A DNA stretch of 58,034 nt, taken from Nitrospiria bacterium (GTDB lineage Bacteria > Nitrospirota > Nitrospiria > JACQBZ01). The DNA is taken from assembly GCA_035498035.1 (NCBI GenBank), contig DATKAN010000009.1, positions 1 through 58,034 of the forward strand. Direction: 5' to 3'. Positions 46,693 through 54,996 of the stretch are shown here, piece by piece (positions within the stretch are counted from its first letter, which is position 1; every line of letters begins with the position of its first letter). The translations under genes were made by a program, and so were the position numbers. The notes under the pieces are model-generated. The model worked only from the letters and a program-made list of their open reading frames with translations. It ran no database searches and was not told the origin of the DNA.

Positions 46693-47595
46693 ATGTCTCT
46701 TCTCCGATGGATCCGATCGGCCAATTTTGTCTCCATCCCGGTCCTTCTCCCGGTGATCCTCCTTTCGGGCTGCACATCGGGCCCTCCCGAAACGCCGCTG
46801 CCGCTTCCTCCGGCTCGTCAGGCGCGGGATGACGGACGATTTAAAGATGTTCAGTTCATCACGGCGAAGGACGGGCGCGAGATGGTGCTGATCCCCGAGG
46901 GTCCCTTTCCGCGGGGATCCCGGCGGCTGGGCGGGGAGGGCGAACAGCCTGTCCGGGAAGTGACGGTCGGCGCATTTTATATGGATTTGTTCGAAGTGAC
47001 CAATGAGGAATACGGCCGCTTCGTGGCCGAGACCGGACACAAAAAACCGGACATCATGGTTTTTTACAAAGACCTGCGTCTCCTGACGGAGCCGAGGCAG
47101 CCGGTCGTCGGAGTGGACTGGGACGACGCACAGGCCTATTGCCAGAAGGCCGGGAAGCGGCTTCCCACGGAAGCCGAATGGGAAAAGGCGGCCCACGGCC
47201 CGGTCGAGATGGATTGGCCTTGGGGGCCGAGCTTCGTTAAATGGGCGGCCAACGTGGATGGGGATGAGGACGGATATCGGTACACGGCCCCGGTCGGGAG
47301 CTATGAAAGCGGCCGGAGTCCTTACGGCCTGTATGACATGGCCGGCAACGTCTCCGAATGGGTTTCGGACTGGTACAGCTCAACGTATTATCGGGACGGA
47401 CCCACCGCCATGCCGACCGGGGCCGATTCCGGCGATATGCGGGTTCACCGGGGAGGATCCTGGAACGATCCGATTTCGGACAGCCGTTCGACGAAGCGGT
47501 TCCAGGTCTTTCCTTACCGGCGGGATGCAACGGTGGGATTTCGATGCGCCATGGACGTACCCGTTCCCAGCGTGCCGGCGCGGAAAGGCGAATAG
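46693..47595 (+). CDS. SUMF1/FGE-fold lipoprotein
   Basis: 300 residues. Lipoprotein signal ending LLSGC. The sulfatase-modifying-factor fold follows: MVLIPEGPFPRGS, MDLFEVTNEEYGRFV, VVGVDWDDAQAYCQKAGKRLPTEAEWEKAA, YDMAGNVSEWVSDWY, VHRGGSWNDP and VGFRCAMD. The catalytic Cys pair of true formylglycine-generating enzymes, just after RGGSW, is missing (NDPISDS), so it is more likely a binding or structural member. Anchored at the cell envelope. Possibly translated from a leaderless mRNA. Confidence 0.85.
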   Translation: MSLLRWIRSANFVSIPVLLPVILLSGCTSGPPETPLPLPPARQARDDGRFKDVQFITAKDGREMVLIPEGPFPRGSRRLGGEGEQPVREVTVGAFYMDLFEVTNEEYGRFVAETGHKKPDIMVFYKDLRLLTEPRQPVVGVDWDDAQAYCQKAGKRLPTEAEWEKAAHGPVEMDWPWGPSFVKWAANVDGDEDGYRYTAPVGSYESGRSPYGLYDMAGNVSEWVSDWYSSTYYRDGPTAMPTGADSGDMRVHRGGSWNDPISDSRSTKRFQVFPYRRDATVGFRCAMDVPVPSVPARKGE

Positions 47596-47723
47596 TTGAC
47601 CGAGGGCGGCGATATCTGGAAGGGGATTTTGCTGCCCTCGTCTGGCCATCCCGTTTATGATGATTTAGGGTTTTCATCCCGCTCATTCATTCCTCCCTCA
47701 TCGCATCTGGTCCAACAAAAATA

Positions 47724-47752
47724 TTGACCCGCTAAAATTAGGACGCTATAAT
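47724..47752 (+). promoter_or_regulatory. strong sigma-70-type promoter with long 5' leader
   Basis: TTGACC (47724-47729), 17 bases, perfect TATAAT (47747-47752). Start near 47759, about 238 bases before the protease ATG. Confidence 0.6.
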
Positions 47753-47774
47753 TTCGTTAAGTCAATCCTCCGGC

Positions 47775-47788
47775 GCGGGACGTCCCGC
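47775..47788. promoter_or_regulatory. 14-bp perfect palindrome in the protease leader
   Basis: GCGGGACGTCCCGC, about 16 bases after the predicted transcription start: an operator or the first hairpin of the leader. A second small hairpin, ATCCG-CCGGA-CGGAT, follows around 47816-47830. The remainder of the leader to 47996 shows no gene. Confidence 0.4.
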
Positions 47789-47996
47789 CCTTTATAAGAC
47801 TTACACACAGTCCCATCCGCCGGACGGATAAATGAGGCCCGATGCTTCCTCCCGGTTCAATCATCCCTGGATCCCAGCAAGTCCAAGCCTGCCACCTAAC
47901 TCATTTTCAAGGATTAATGGATTATTTTATCCAACGAACAAGGGGGAGCCTGTCTTCTCTTTTCTAATTTCAATCCATGTCTCGAGGAGGGTTTCC

Positions 47997-48797
47997 ATGG
48001 CGAAAGGGAAGAATACTGTACCGGAGAAAAAAATCCAATCGCAAAAACGCGGTTACGGATGGGTGCCCGATCTCCCGGATCGTCGCGATCTGCTTTACAG
48101 CGCGATTCGGATGGCGCCGGTGGTCCTCCCCCCCACGGTCGATCTGCGACATCTTTGCTCCTCCGTTGAAAACCAGGGGGCCTTGGGCAGCTGTACCGGG
48201 AACGCCCTGGCGGGCGCGCTGGAGTTCTTAGAGAAGAAGGACAAAATTCCCTTTATAAACCTGAGCCGTCTTTTCATCTATTACAACGAGAGAGTAATCG
48301 AGCATTCGACCCGATCGGATTCCGGGGCGATGATCCGGGACGGAATCAAGACGCTCATAAAGCAAGGGGTCTGCTCGGAGAAGAAATGGCCGTATCTTAT
48401 TTCAAAGTTTGCCGTGAAGCCGGGTCCCCCATGCTATAAAGAGGCGAGGGATCACCAAATCACCTCCTACCACCGCCTGACCACCGTGAATGACATGCGG
48501 GCCTGTCTGGCGGAAGGCTTCCCGTTCGTTTTCGGTTTTACGGTTTACGAAAGCTTCGAATCCCCGGAGGCGGCCGCCACCGGGGTCGTGTCGATGCCGA
48601 CATCGAGGGAGCGCGCCATCGGCGGACATGCGGTGCTCGCGGTGGGATACGACGATACGAAAAGAAGGCTCCTGGTTCGCAATTCGTGGGGCACCGACTG
48701 GGGCATGAAAGGGTATTTCACGCTGCCCTACGAATACGTCGCGGACCGGGATCTCTCGGATGATTTTTGGACCATTCGGCGTGGAGAGCATCTGTAG
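47997..48797 (+). CDS. papain-like (C1 family) cysteine protease
   Basis: 266 residues from the ATG at 47997 with GAGGAGGG upstream; an earlier in-frame ATG (47832) has no similarity. Catalytic triad visible: Cys66 (NQGALGSCTGNA, with the oxyanion Gln60), His211 (GGHAVLAVGYDD) and Asn229 (VRNSWGTDWG). Most bacterial C1 proteases are exported, but this one has a basic N-terminus (MAKGKNTVPEKK) and no signal peptide or clear propeptide, so it seems cytoplasmic. Substrate unknown; monocistronic. Confidence 0.88.
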   Translation: MAKGKNTVPEKKIQSQKRGYGWVPDLPDRRDLLYSAIRMAPVVLPPTVDLRHLCSSVENQGALGSCTGNALAGALEFLEKKDKIPFINLSRLFIYYNERVIEHSTRSDSGAMIRDGIKTLIKQGVCSEKKWPYLISKFAVKPGPPCYKEARDHQITSYHRLTTVNDMRACLAEGFPFVFGFTVYESFESPEAAATGVVSMPTSRERAIGGHAVLAVGYDDTKRRLLVRNSWGTDWGMKGYFTLPYEYVADRDLSDDFWTIRRGEHL

Positions 48798-48852
48798 TGC
48801 TTCATTGGAAAATAGCGGGTCTAAGAAAAACCCGATCTGGAGAACGGGGTGA

Positions 48853-50070
48853 TTATTTCCGTTTTTCCGGATGCCCGTGTCCGACGGCATAGACGATCGC
48901 GCCGGCCAGACTGCAGCCCGCGATCGTCAGGGCCATCGGGTATGCCGTTCCGTTATGGAACCAGCCGACCAACCCTCCGGCCAGCGCGCCGGCCGTGAAC
49001 TGCATCATCCCCATCAGTGACGAAGCGCTCCCCGCATGATGACCGCTGGCCGACATGGCGATCGCGACGGCGTTGGGACTGATAAACCCGAGACTGGCGA
49101 TGCACAGCCACAGCGGAATCAGGAAGACGACGAGGCTGGAACTGCCGGCCGCCGCCAGCAAAATCAACGCCGCCCCGACGTTTCCCGCGATCGCCCACCC
49201 CAAAATCGTCCTCGGTGACTGGCGTGAAAGCATCGCGCGATTGATCTGCGAGGCCGTGACCAGGCCCAGGGCGTTCAACCCGAAAAGAAGACCGAATTGC
49301 CTCGGGGTGACGCCGTGCAGTTCGATGAAGACAAAGGGCGAGTTCGCGATGTAACCGAACATCCCGGCCATGATCAGAGAAGCGGCCAGGGCGGGCGCGA
49401 TAAAGCGACGGTTGACCATGAGGCGGGCGTAGGTGCGGAACACCCCGGCCAAATCATCCCGGCGGCGCGACTCGGCCGGAAGCGTTTCGCCCAGGCCGGC
49501 CCAGGAGGAGACAAGGGCCAGCAGGCCGAAGCCCGCCAGCGCCAGAAATATCGCGCGCCATCCGGCGATCGTCAGGATATAGCCACCGACCATCGGCGCA
49601 AGGATCGGCGCCAATCCCATCACCAGGATTAGCGTCGAGAAGACACGGGCGGACTCGCGTTCGTCGAAAAGATCACGCACAACTGCGCGGCTGATCACCA
49701 TGCCGGCGCATCCACCGAGCGCCTGGACCAGGCGCAATGCGATCAGGCCGCCGATGGTCGGCACGAAGGGGGCGATCAATGATGCCACGACATAGATCGA
49801 CACACCGGCCAGCAAAGGCCGTCGCCGGCCGTAGCGATCGGCGAGGGGGCCATAGATGGCCTGACCGAAAGCGAGACCGATGAAAAAGATGGACAGGGTC
49901 ACCTGGACCCGGCCGGGATCGACCGAATAGGCTTTCGCCAGAATCGGGAAACTCGGGAGGTAGAGGTCGATCGAGAGCGGGGCGATCGCCGTCAGAGCGC
50001 CGAGCATCAGCACCATCCGGAGCATCGGAGTGGATGAGCGGACCGATATCGCGATGATATTTTCCTTCAT
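48853..50070 (-). CDS. Bcr/CflA-family multidrug MFS transporter
   Basis: 405 residues, twelve predicted transmembrane segments. Family motifs: SIDLYLPSFPILAKAY in the first loop, and the MFS motif GPLADRYGRRRPLL between TM2 and TM3. Proton-driven export of drugs (bicyclomycin, chloramphenicol class) is typical. Single minus-strand gene among rTCA genes, without obvious link to them. Confidence 0.9.
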   Translation of the reverse strand: MKENIIAISVRSSTPMLRMVLMLGALTAIAPLSIDLYLPSFPILAKAYSVDPGRVQVTLSIFFIGLAFGQAIYGPLADRYGRRRPLLAGVSIYVVASLIAPFVPTIGGLIALRLVQALGGCAGMVISRAVVRDLFDERESARVFSTLILVMGLAPILAPMVGGYILTIAGWRAIFLALAGFGLLALVSSWAGLGETLPAESRRRDDLAGVFRTYARLMVNRRFIAPALAASLIMAGMFGYIANSPFVFIELHGVTPRQFGLLFGLNALGLVTASQINRAMLSRQSPRTILGWAIAGNVGAALILLAAAGSSSLVVFLIPLWLCIASLGFISPNAVAIAMSASGHHAGSASSLMGMMQFTAGALAGGLVGWFHNGTAYPMALTIAGCSLAGAIVYAVGHGHPEKRK

Positions 50071-50361
50071 GGGGCATCAATCCTATCCAAGTCGGCTGCA
50101 CATTCACATCCGGGAGGGAACGGAACCGGAGGTCGGCCACTCGATCTTGCAGAAATCCGGCAGCGCGGAACATCGACCGTTTATCGCTCGGCTTGAACAG
50201 GAAACAGGGTTCGAGCCGCCATTTTTATTATAGATGATGGGTAAGATCGGTGGGAAGCGGAAAATTCAAGGGTCGACCCGTCCATAAAACCCAGTTGCTT
50301 TCAGGCCCTGTCCTCTGATAAAATTCCCTCCCGTTAAATTAATGATACAGGATGCCACCCG
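50071..50361. other. divergent intergenic region between the MFS transporter and sucC
   Basis: About 290 bp. A 67-codon open frame (50030-50233) has no family features and overlaps the transporter start, so I do not call it. The only signal seen is a sucC promoter candidate. Confidence 0.5.
50295..50324 (+). promoter_or_regulatory. candidate promoter of the suc operon
   Basis: TTGCTT (50295-50300), 18 bases, TAAAAT (50319-50324) preceded by TGA (extended -10-like). Confidence 0.42.
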
Positions 50362-51525
50362 ATGAACATCCACGAATTTCAGGCGAAACAGTTGTTTGCC
50401 CAGTACAACATCCCGGTGCCCCGGGGGAAAGGCGTCGCATCGGTCGAGGAGGCGAAGGCCTGGGCGGAGGAACTCCGGCCGGCCGTCTATGTCGTCAAGG
50501 CCCAGATCCATGCCGGCGGACGGGGAAAGGCCGGGGGAGTCAAATTGACCAAGGATCCGGCCCAGGTTGGAACGCTCGCACGTGAACTGTTGGGGAAGGT
50601 CCTTGTCACGCATCAGACCGGCCCGGAAGGCCGAAAGGTGCTACGCCTCTTGATCGAGGAAGGCGCCGATATTGCCAGCGAACTGTATTTGAGCCTTCTG
50701 GTGGATCGCGCCTCCGGCTGGCCCGTTTTTGTCGCCAGTCGCGCGGGGGGAATGGAGATCGAGGAAGTCGCTGCCCATTCGCCGGAGAAGATACTCAAGG
50801 GAGCGATCGACCCTTCTTCCGGGTTCCAGGCCTTTCACGGCCGAATGCTGGGCTTTCGGCTGGGTCTTGAAAAGGAAGTCCTGGGATCGTTCATCCAGAT
50901 GCTGGGCCAACTCTACCGCCTCTTCATGGAAAAGGGGGCGTCCCTCATCGAAATCAATCCGCTCGTAATCACCCGGGACAAAAAACTGATCGCGCTGGAC
51001 GCCAAGGTGACCTTTGACGACAATTCGCTCTTCAGGAACGACGACATCAAGGCGTTCAGGGATATCGGGGAAGAAGATCCCCTCGAGGTACAGGCCTCCC
51101 AATACGGTCTGAACTATGTGAAGCTGGACGGCGAGATCGGATGCATGGTGAACGGGGCCGGGCTCGCGATGGCCACGATGGACACAATCAAGCTGGCCGG
51201 ATCTTTCCCGGCGAATTTTTTGGACGTCGGGGGCGGGGCTTCAAAAGAGACCGTAAAACAAGCCTTCACCATCTTGCTGTCCGATTCCCACGTGAAGGGG
51301 GTGTTTATCAATATCTTCGGGGGAATTGTGCGCTGCGAACGAATCGCCGGCGGAGTGATCGACGCGGCCAAAGAGGTCTCGATACGGGTTCCCCTCGTCG
51401 TGAGGCTGGAAGGGACAAACGCCGACGAGGCCCGGCAGATGCTGGCCGCATCCGGACTGAACCTCGTCGTGGTGCGGACGATGTGGGAGGGGGCCCAAAA
51501 GATCGTCAGCCTAATCCGGGGCTGA
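50362..51525 (+). CDS. sucC: succinyl-CoA synthetase (ADP-forming), beta subunit
   Basis: 387 residues, normal for SucC. MNIHEFQAKQLFAQYNIPVP at the N-terminus; ATP-grasp VVKAQIHAGGRGKAGGVKL; IEINPLVITRDKKLIALDAK; GCMVNGAGLAMATMDTIKLAG and FINIFGGIVRCERIAGGVI. Makes succinyl-CoA for the OFOR in the reductive cycle. Its stop overlaps by one base (TGATG) the start of a lipoprotein gene that separates it from sucD. Confidence 0.96.
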   Translation: MNIHEFQAKQLFAQYNIPVPRGKGVASVEEAKAWAEELRPAVYVVKAQIHAGGRGKAGGVKLTKDPAQVGTLARELLGKVLVTHQTGPEGRKVLRLLIEEGADIASELYLSLLVDRASGWPVFVASRAGGMEIEEVAAHSPEKILKGAIDPSSGFQAFHGRMLGFRLGLEKEVLGSFIQMLGQLYRLFMEKGASLIEINPLVITRDKKLIALDAKVTFDDNSLFRNDDIKAFRDIGEEDPLEVQASQYGLNYVKLDGEIGCMVNGAGLAMATMDTIKLAGSFPANFLDVGGGASKETVKQAFTILLSDSHVKGVFINIFGGIVRCERIAGGVIDAAKEVSIRVPLVVRLEGTNADEARQMLAASGLNLVVVRTMWEGAQKIVSLIRG

Positions 51526-52721
51526 TGTTTTTTCCGGGGTCGTGGAAACGGCTCGGACTGTCCGCTGTTTTAATCGGCGTGTCCTTCTTGGGGGGCTGCA
51601 CCGTAAAACCCTCGCCCGTCAAAGAGTACAAGGTTCTGGCGAGCTTTGGAACGGGCGAAGGAACAATCGTCCGCGCGCTGAAAGTGGACGGGAACTTTCT
51701 TTGGGTCGGAACCTCGGTTGGAATCCTTAAGGTCAACCGTTATAGCGGCGCCCTTCTCAAAACCTATACCAAGGCCGACGGCCTGACGAGCAACTACATT
51801 TTTACGATCAACGTGGATCCCACGGGCACGCCGTGGTTTGGCACCGACGCCGGCGGACTACTCCGCCTCGATGGGGATCGTTGGAAGGCCTACGGCACTT
51901 CGGACGGTCTGGCGGATCCCTGGGTGTACGACATCGATTTCCACCCGGACGGCTCGATGTGGATCGGTACCTGGAACGGGGCCAATCGCTATGATCCTAA
52001 GGCTCCGGAAGGTGCGCGGTTTGCCACGTACAGCGTCAAGGATGGGCTGGTCAATAAATGGGTGTACAGTTTGGCGGTGGACCGGGACGGGTCGCTCTGG
52101 TTCGGCACCGAGGAAGGGGTGAATCGTTTTGACCCCCTCGCCCCGAAGGAAAGGGCCTGGATCACTTATACCCATAAGGACGGCTTGGGAGGGCCCAATG
52201 AGTTGGCCCTTGCGCGTAAGCAGACGGCCGGGGAGGCTCAGGAGGCCTTGGAGGGTCAGAGCGGTGTCGAATTGGCTCCGGGCCGGAGCTATGCCGGCCA
52301 TTTTCATGACCTGAGCGTTCTGGACGAAAAGGGGAAGGAGACCTACAACGAAAATTATGTCTTCGCGATCCTGATCGACCCGCGGGGAAACAAATGGTTC
52401 GGGACCTGGGGCGGAGGGGTCAGCCGCTTCGACGGAACGCGCTGGACGAATTACACCACCAGGCAGGGACTGGCCGGAAACATTGTTTATGCCCTCGCGC
52501 GCGATCCATCGGGGGCGGTCTGGGCCGGGACCAACCACGGCCTGTCCCGTTTTGACGGAAGCGGATGGAGAAGTTATACACGAGCGGAGGGATTGCCCGG
52601 TGACGATGTTTATGCGATCGCGCCCTCTCCCGATGGATATGTGTGGATCGCCCAACGGGGCGGTGTCGTGCAACTTGGACCCAAACCGGTCGAAATAATG
52701 AAACAGGTGGAAATGAAATGA
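51525..52721 (+). CDS. beta-propeller lipoprotein (two-component-regulator propeller repeats) inserted between sucC and sucD
   Basis: 398 residues from the ATG at 51525; the open frame extends 5' inside sucC but only this start gives a lipoprotein signal ([13 protein letters not shown]). The mature part holds about seven repeats of the pattern (W/V)xGTxxGxxRxD...YxxxDGL, e.g. [66 protein letters not shown] and [13 protein letters not shown], matching reg_prop blades (PF07494). Envelope-anchored; function unknown. Overlaps sucC by 1 base and sucD by 4 bases (ATGA). Confidence 0.85.
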   Translation: MFFPGSWKRLGLSAVLIGVSFLGGCTVKPSPVKEYKVLASFGTGEGTIVRALKVDGNFLWVGTSVGILKVNRYSGALLKTYTKADGLTSNYIFTINVDPTGTPWFGTDAGGLLRLDGDRWKAYGTSDGLADPWVYDIDFHPDGSMWIGTWNGANRYDPKAPEGARFATYSVKDGLVNKWVYSLAVDRDGSLWFGTEEGVNRFDPLAPKERAWITYTHKDGLGGPNELALARKQTAGEAQEALEGQSGVELAPGRSYAGHFHDLSVLDEKGKETYNENYVFAILIDPRGNKWFGTWGGGVSRFDGTRWTNYTTRQGLAGNIVYALARDPSGAVWAGTNHGLSRFDGSGWRSYTRAEGLPGDDVYAIAPSPDGYVWIAQRGGVVQLGPKPVEIMKQVEMK

Positions 52722-53665
52722 GCATTCTGGTCGGCAAAAACACGAAGGTGATCGTACAGGGGATCACGGGCCGGGAGGGATCTTTCCACGCCGCGGCCTG
52801 CCGGGAATACGGAACGAAAATCGTGGGCGGCGTCACCCCGGGGAAGGGGGGGACGATCTTCGAGGGCGTCCCCGTCTTCAATAGCGTGTTCGAAGCGGTC
52901 GAGGCGACGGGACCCGACGTCTCGATGATTTTCGTCCCCCCGGCCTTTGCGGCGGATGCCATCATGGAGGCGGCCGATGCGGGCGTCGGTCTCATCGTTT
53001 GCATCACGGAAGGCATCCCACTGGCCGACATGATCCGCGCGAGGCGTTTCCTCGACGGGAAACCGGTTAGGGGTATGGCGAGCCGTTCGGTTCGCCTGAT
53101 CGGGCCCAATTGTCCCGGAATCATCACCCCGGAAGAATGTAAAATCGGTATCATGCCGGGTTTCATTCATAAAAAGGGGGGGGTGGGCGTGGTTTCGCGC
53201 AGCGGCACCTTGACCTATGAGGCGGTCTGGCAGTTGACCGGCTTGGGCTTGGGCCAGTCCACCTGCGTCGGGATCGGGGGCGATCCGGTCAACGGGACAA
53301 ATTTCGTGGACGTTCTTGAGTTGTTTCAAAAAGACAAGGACACCGAGGCGATCGTCATCATCGGTGAAATCGGCGGCGACGCCGAAGAACGGGCCGCCGA
53401 ATACATCAAGGCCGCCGGCACGAAACCGGTGGTCGGCTTTATCGCGGGCGTGACCGCCCCCCCCGGTCGTCGGATGGGTCATGCCGGGGCCATCATATCG
53501 GGCGGAAAGGGGACCGCCGCCCAAAAGATCGCCACGCTGGAGGAGGCCGGCGTAACCGTCGTCCAGAATCCGGCCGTGATCGGCGAGACCGTAAAAGGTC
53601 TTCTCAAAAAAGGCAAAGTCCGGCGAACGAAAACCGCCCGGCCGAAATCGAAAGCGCGCAAATAA
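52718..53665 (+). CDS. sucD: succinyl-CoA synthetase (ADP-forming), alpha subunit
   Basis: 315 residues from the ATG at 52718. CoA-binding [45 protein letters not shown]; phosphorylated His255 in [17 protein letters not shown]-terminal [12 protein letters not shown]. About 25 residues longer than usual because of a basic tail ([15 protein letters not shown]). Forms the enzyme with SucC despite the intervening lipoprotein gene. Citryl-CoA synthetase (CcsB) is an alternative relative but unlikely because aclBA is present. Confidence 0.95.
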   Translation: MSILVGKNTKVIVQGITGREGSFHAAACREYGTKIVGGVTPGKGGTIFEGVPVFNSVFEAVEATGPDVSMIFVPPAFAADAIMEAADAGVGLIVCITEGIPLADMIRARRFLDGKPVRGMASRSVRLIGPNCPGIITPEECKIGIMPGFIHKKGGVGVVSRSGTLTYEAVWQLTGLGLGQSTCVGIGGDPVNGTNFVDVLELFQKDKDTEAIVIIGEIGGDAEERAAEYIKAAGTKPVVGFIAGVTAPPGRRMGHAGAIISGGKGTAAQKIATLEEAGVTVVQNPAVIGETVKGLLKKGKVRRTKTARPKSKARK

Positions 53666-53691
53666 CCTCCATTTCCCGGAACGAGAGGCCC

Positions 53692-54393
53692 ATGAACCCG
53701 GTTGGACGCCGATTCATCGGTTTGGTGATTGGATTGTTCTTGAGCGGGGGCGTGGCCTGGGCGGAGAACGTGCCGCTGATGACGGGAAAAGGACATTTGG
53801 GCGTCGGTCTTGAAGCGGAACTCTCCAGCCGGGACATGAAGCTGGACGGACAGAGCGAGCGCGAACGGATAACCCGGCAGGGTATTCAATTGACCTATGG
53901 CCTGATGGATCAGCTGGACCTTTACGCGACGGCCGGCCTGGGAAATATAACGTTCGAGGAGGCCAACCTGGACAGCCGTATGCGTCCGTATTTTGGAGTC
54001 GGTTTTCGGAGCTCCTTTCCTTTACAGGGCGGAAACTTTGCGGGTCTCTCGGCTCAGTATCAGTTCGGAAAGGTTTCAACGTTTGATGAAAATAACGTTT
54101 CGGTTCCGGTGGAGGACAATTGGACCGAGACGCAGGCCCGCCTGTTCCTCGGGACAAAAGATCTGCTCCGGGACCCCGAACCGGATCTCCGGGTCTACGC
54201 CGGCATGAGGGTTTCTACCCGGAACGACAAACTCGCGCCCCAGAATCAGCCTTCGATGAAAGCCACACAGGACAGTTCTTTTGGAGGAATGATCGGGTTG
54301 GACTTTTCGGATCGAAGCGTGTTCCGCATCAATGCCGAGATCGGCGCCGGTGATTCCAACAGCATCCGGGTCCTCCTCGGTCTGCTGTTTTGA
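53692..54393 (+). CDS. outer-membrane beta-barrel protein, unknown function
   Basis: 233 residues. Signal peptide MNPVGRRFIGLVIGLFLSGGVAWA, cleavage before ENVP. The mature part alternates short amphipathic strands (GKGHLGVGLEAEL, GIQLTYGLMDQLDLYATAGLG, MRPYFGVGFRSSF, FAGLSAQYQFG, RVYAGMRVST, VFRINAEIGAG) and ends with the outer-membrane Phe (VLLGLLF), suggesting an 8- to 10-stranded barrel. 26 bp after sucD and probably in the same operon, which with the lipoprotein adds an envelope pair to the suc genes. Confidence 0.75.
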   Translation: MNPVGRRFIGLVIGLFLSGGVAWAENVPLMTGKGHLGVGLEAELSSRDMKLDGQSERERITRQGIQLTYGLMDQLDLYATAGLGNITFEEANLDSRMRPYFGVGFRSSFPLQGGNFAGLSAQYQFGKVSTFDENNVSVPVEDNWTETQARLFLGTKDLLRDPEPDLRVYAGMRVSTRNDKLAPQNQPSMKATQDSSFGGMIGLDFSDRSVFRINAEIGAGDSNSIRVLLGLLF

Positions 54394-54394
54394 G

Positions 54395-54409
54395 CCCGGA
54401 CCTTCCGGG
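54395..54409 (+). other. small hairpin after the beta-barrel gene
   Basis: CCCGGA-CCT-TCCGGG directly after the stop. No T-run; may stop ribosomes/RNases or be a weak terminator. Confidence 0.35.
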
Positions 54410-54430
54410 TCAACACACCCCATTATCTTC

Positions 54431-54460
54431 TTGACTGCGATTTAATCCCTGTGTTATAAA
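54431..54460 (+). promoter_or_regulatory. sigma-70-type promoter of the glnB leader
   Basis: TTGACT (54431-54436), 18 bases, TATAAA (54455-54460). Start expected near 54467. Confidence 0.6.
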
Positions 54461-54466
54461 ATAGCG

Positions 54467-54530
54467 AGACACAACGAGGTGTTCATGACATTGGCGTCTT
54501 CTTTGATCATCGGGAAGACGCCTTTTTAAT
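54467..54530 (+). ncRNA. glnB leader RNA with two hexaloop hairpins and an internal terminator (ANTAR-target-like)
   Basis: Hairpin 1: ACAC (54469-54472), loop AACGAG (54473-54478), GTGT (54479-54482). Hairpin 2: GAC (54487-54489), loop ATTGGC (54490-54495), GTC (54496-54498), overlapping the left arm of the terminator at 54493. Both loops are six bases with A at 1 and G at 4, the signature described for ANTAR antiterminator substrates. A 14-codon frame (54484-54528) starts behind GAGGTG and runs through the terminator. Hairpin stems are short, so this is a prediction. Confidence 0.5.
54493..54530 (+). terminator. intrinsic terminator inside the glnB leader
   Basis: A 9-bp perfect stem, GGCGTCTTC (54493-54501) with GAAGACGCC (54514-54522), then TTTTTAATTTT. 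It lies between the promoter and glnB, so full-length transcription needs antitermination. Confidence 0.9.
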
Positions 54531-54638
54531 TTTAAGGGAGCGACTGGCTCAGCCAGCGCGAGCGCGGGGTGCGGGGGCATGTGAGGACCTTGTTTCTTCT
54601 TGGCCGCAGCGGCCCCCGATGTAATCGGAGGATTCGCA

Positions 54639-54983
54639 TTGAAAAAGATCGAGGCTTATATCCGTTCCGAAAAGATCGGTGAAGTGAAGGAAGCCCTAAC
54701 CCGGATCGGTATCCAGGGAATGACGATCATGGAGGTCCGAGGGTTTGGTCGCCAGCGCGGTCACATTGAGTTGTATCAGGGCGCGGAATATACGTTGGAC
54801 TTTGTCCCGAAGATGAAGATCGAGGTATTTATCCCGGACAAGGACGCCGCGCGCGTCGTCGAAGTGCTGATGCATTCGGCAACGACCGGACGGACGGGGG
54901 ACGGGAAGATCTTCGTGCTGCCCGTCGAGGAAGGCGTCCGAATCCGGACCCAGGAGCGCGGCGAGGCCGCCGTTTCGATGTGA
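54639..54983 (+). CDS. glnB: nitrogen regulatory protein P-II
   Basis: 114 residues from the TTG at 54639, chosen because GGAGG (54627-54631) precedes it and MKKIEAYIR is the standard P-II start. The T-loop is [16 protein letters not shown] with the uridylylation site Tyr51. [20 protein letters not shown] at the C-terminus is the ATP/2-oxoglutarate-binding region. Senses nitrogen and energy status and controls partners such as glutamine synthetase adenylylation, AmtB or NifA. The NifA-like gene follows after 13 bp. GlnK would be an equally good name; no amtB is adjacent. Confidence 0.93.
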   Translation: MKKIEAYIRSEKIGEVKEALTRIGIQGMTIMEVRGFGRQRGHIELYQGAEYTLDFVPKMKIEVFIPDKDAARVVEVLMHSATTGRTGDGKIFVLPVEEGVRIRTQERGEAAVSM

Positions 54984-54996
54984 ACGACGGAATGGG

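Noticed and set aside
50030-50233. 67-codon plus-strand frame upstream of sucC
   Set aside because: It overlaps the 5' end of the divergent transporter gene and shows no motif or start signal.
52718-53665. Reading sucCD as citryl-CoA synthetase (CcsAB)
   Set aside because: A full ATP-citrate lyase with fused citrate-synthase-like domain is encoded at 38790-41896, and the lengths (387 and 315 residues) fit succinyl-CoA synthetase.
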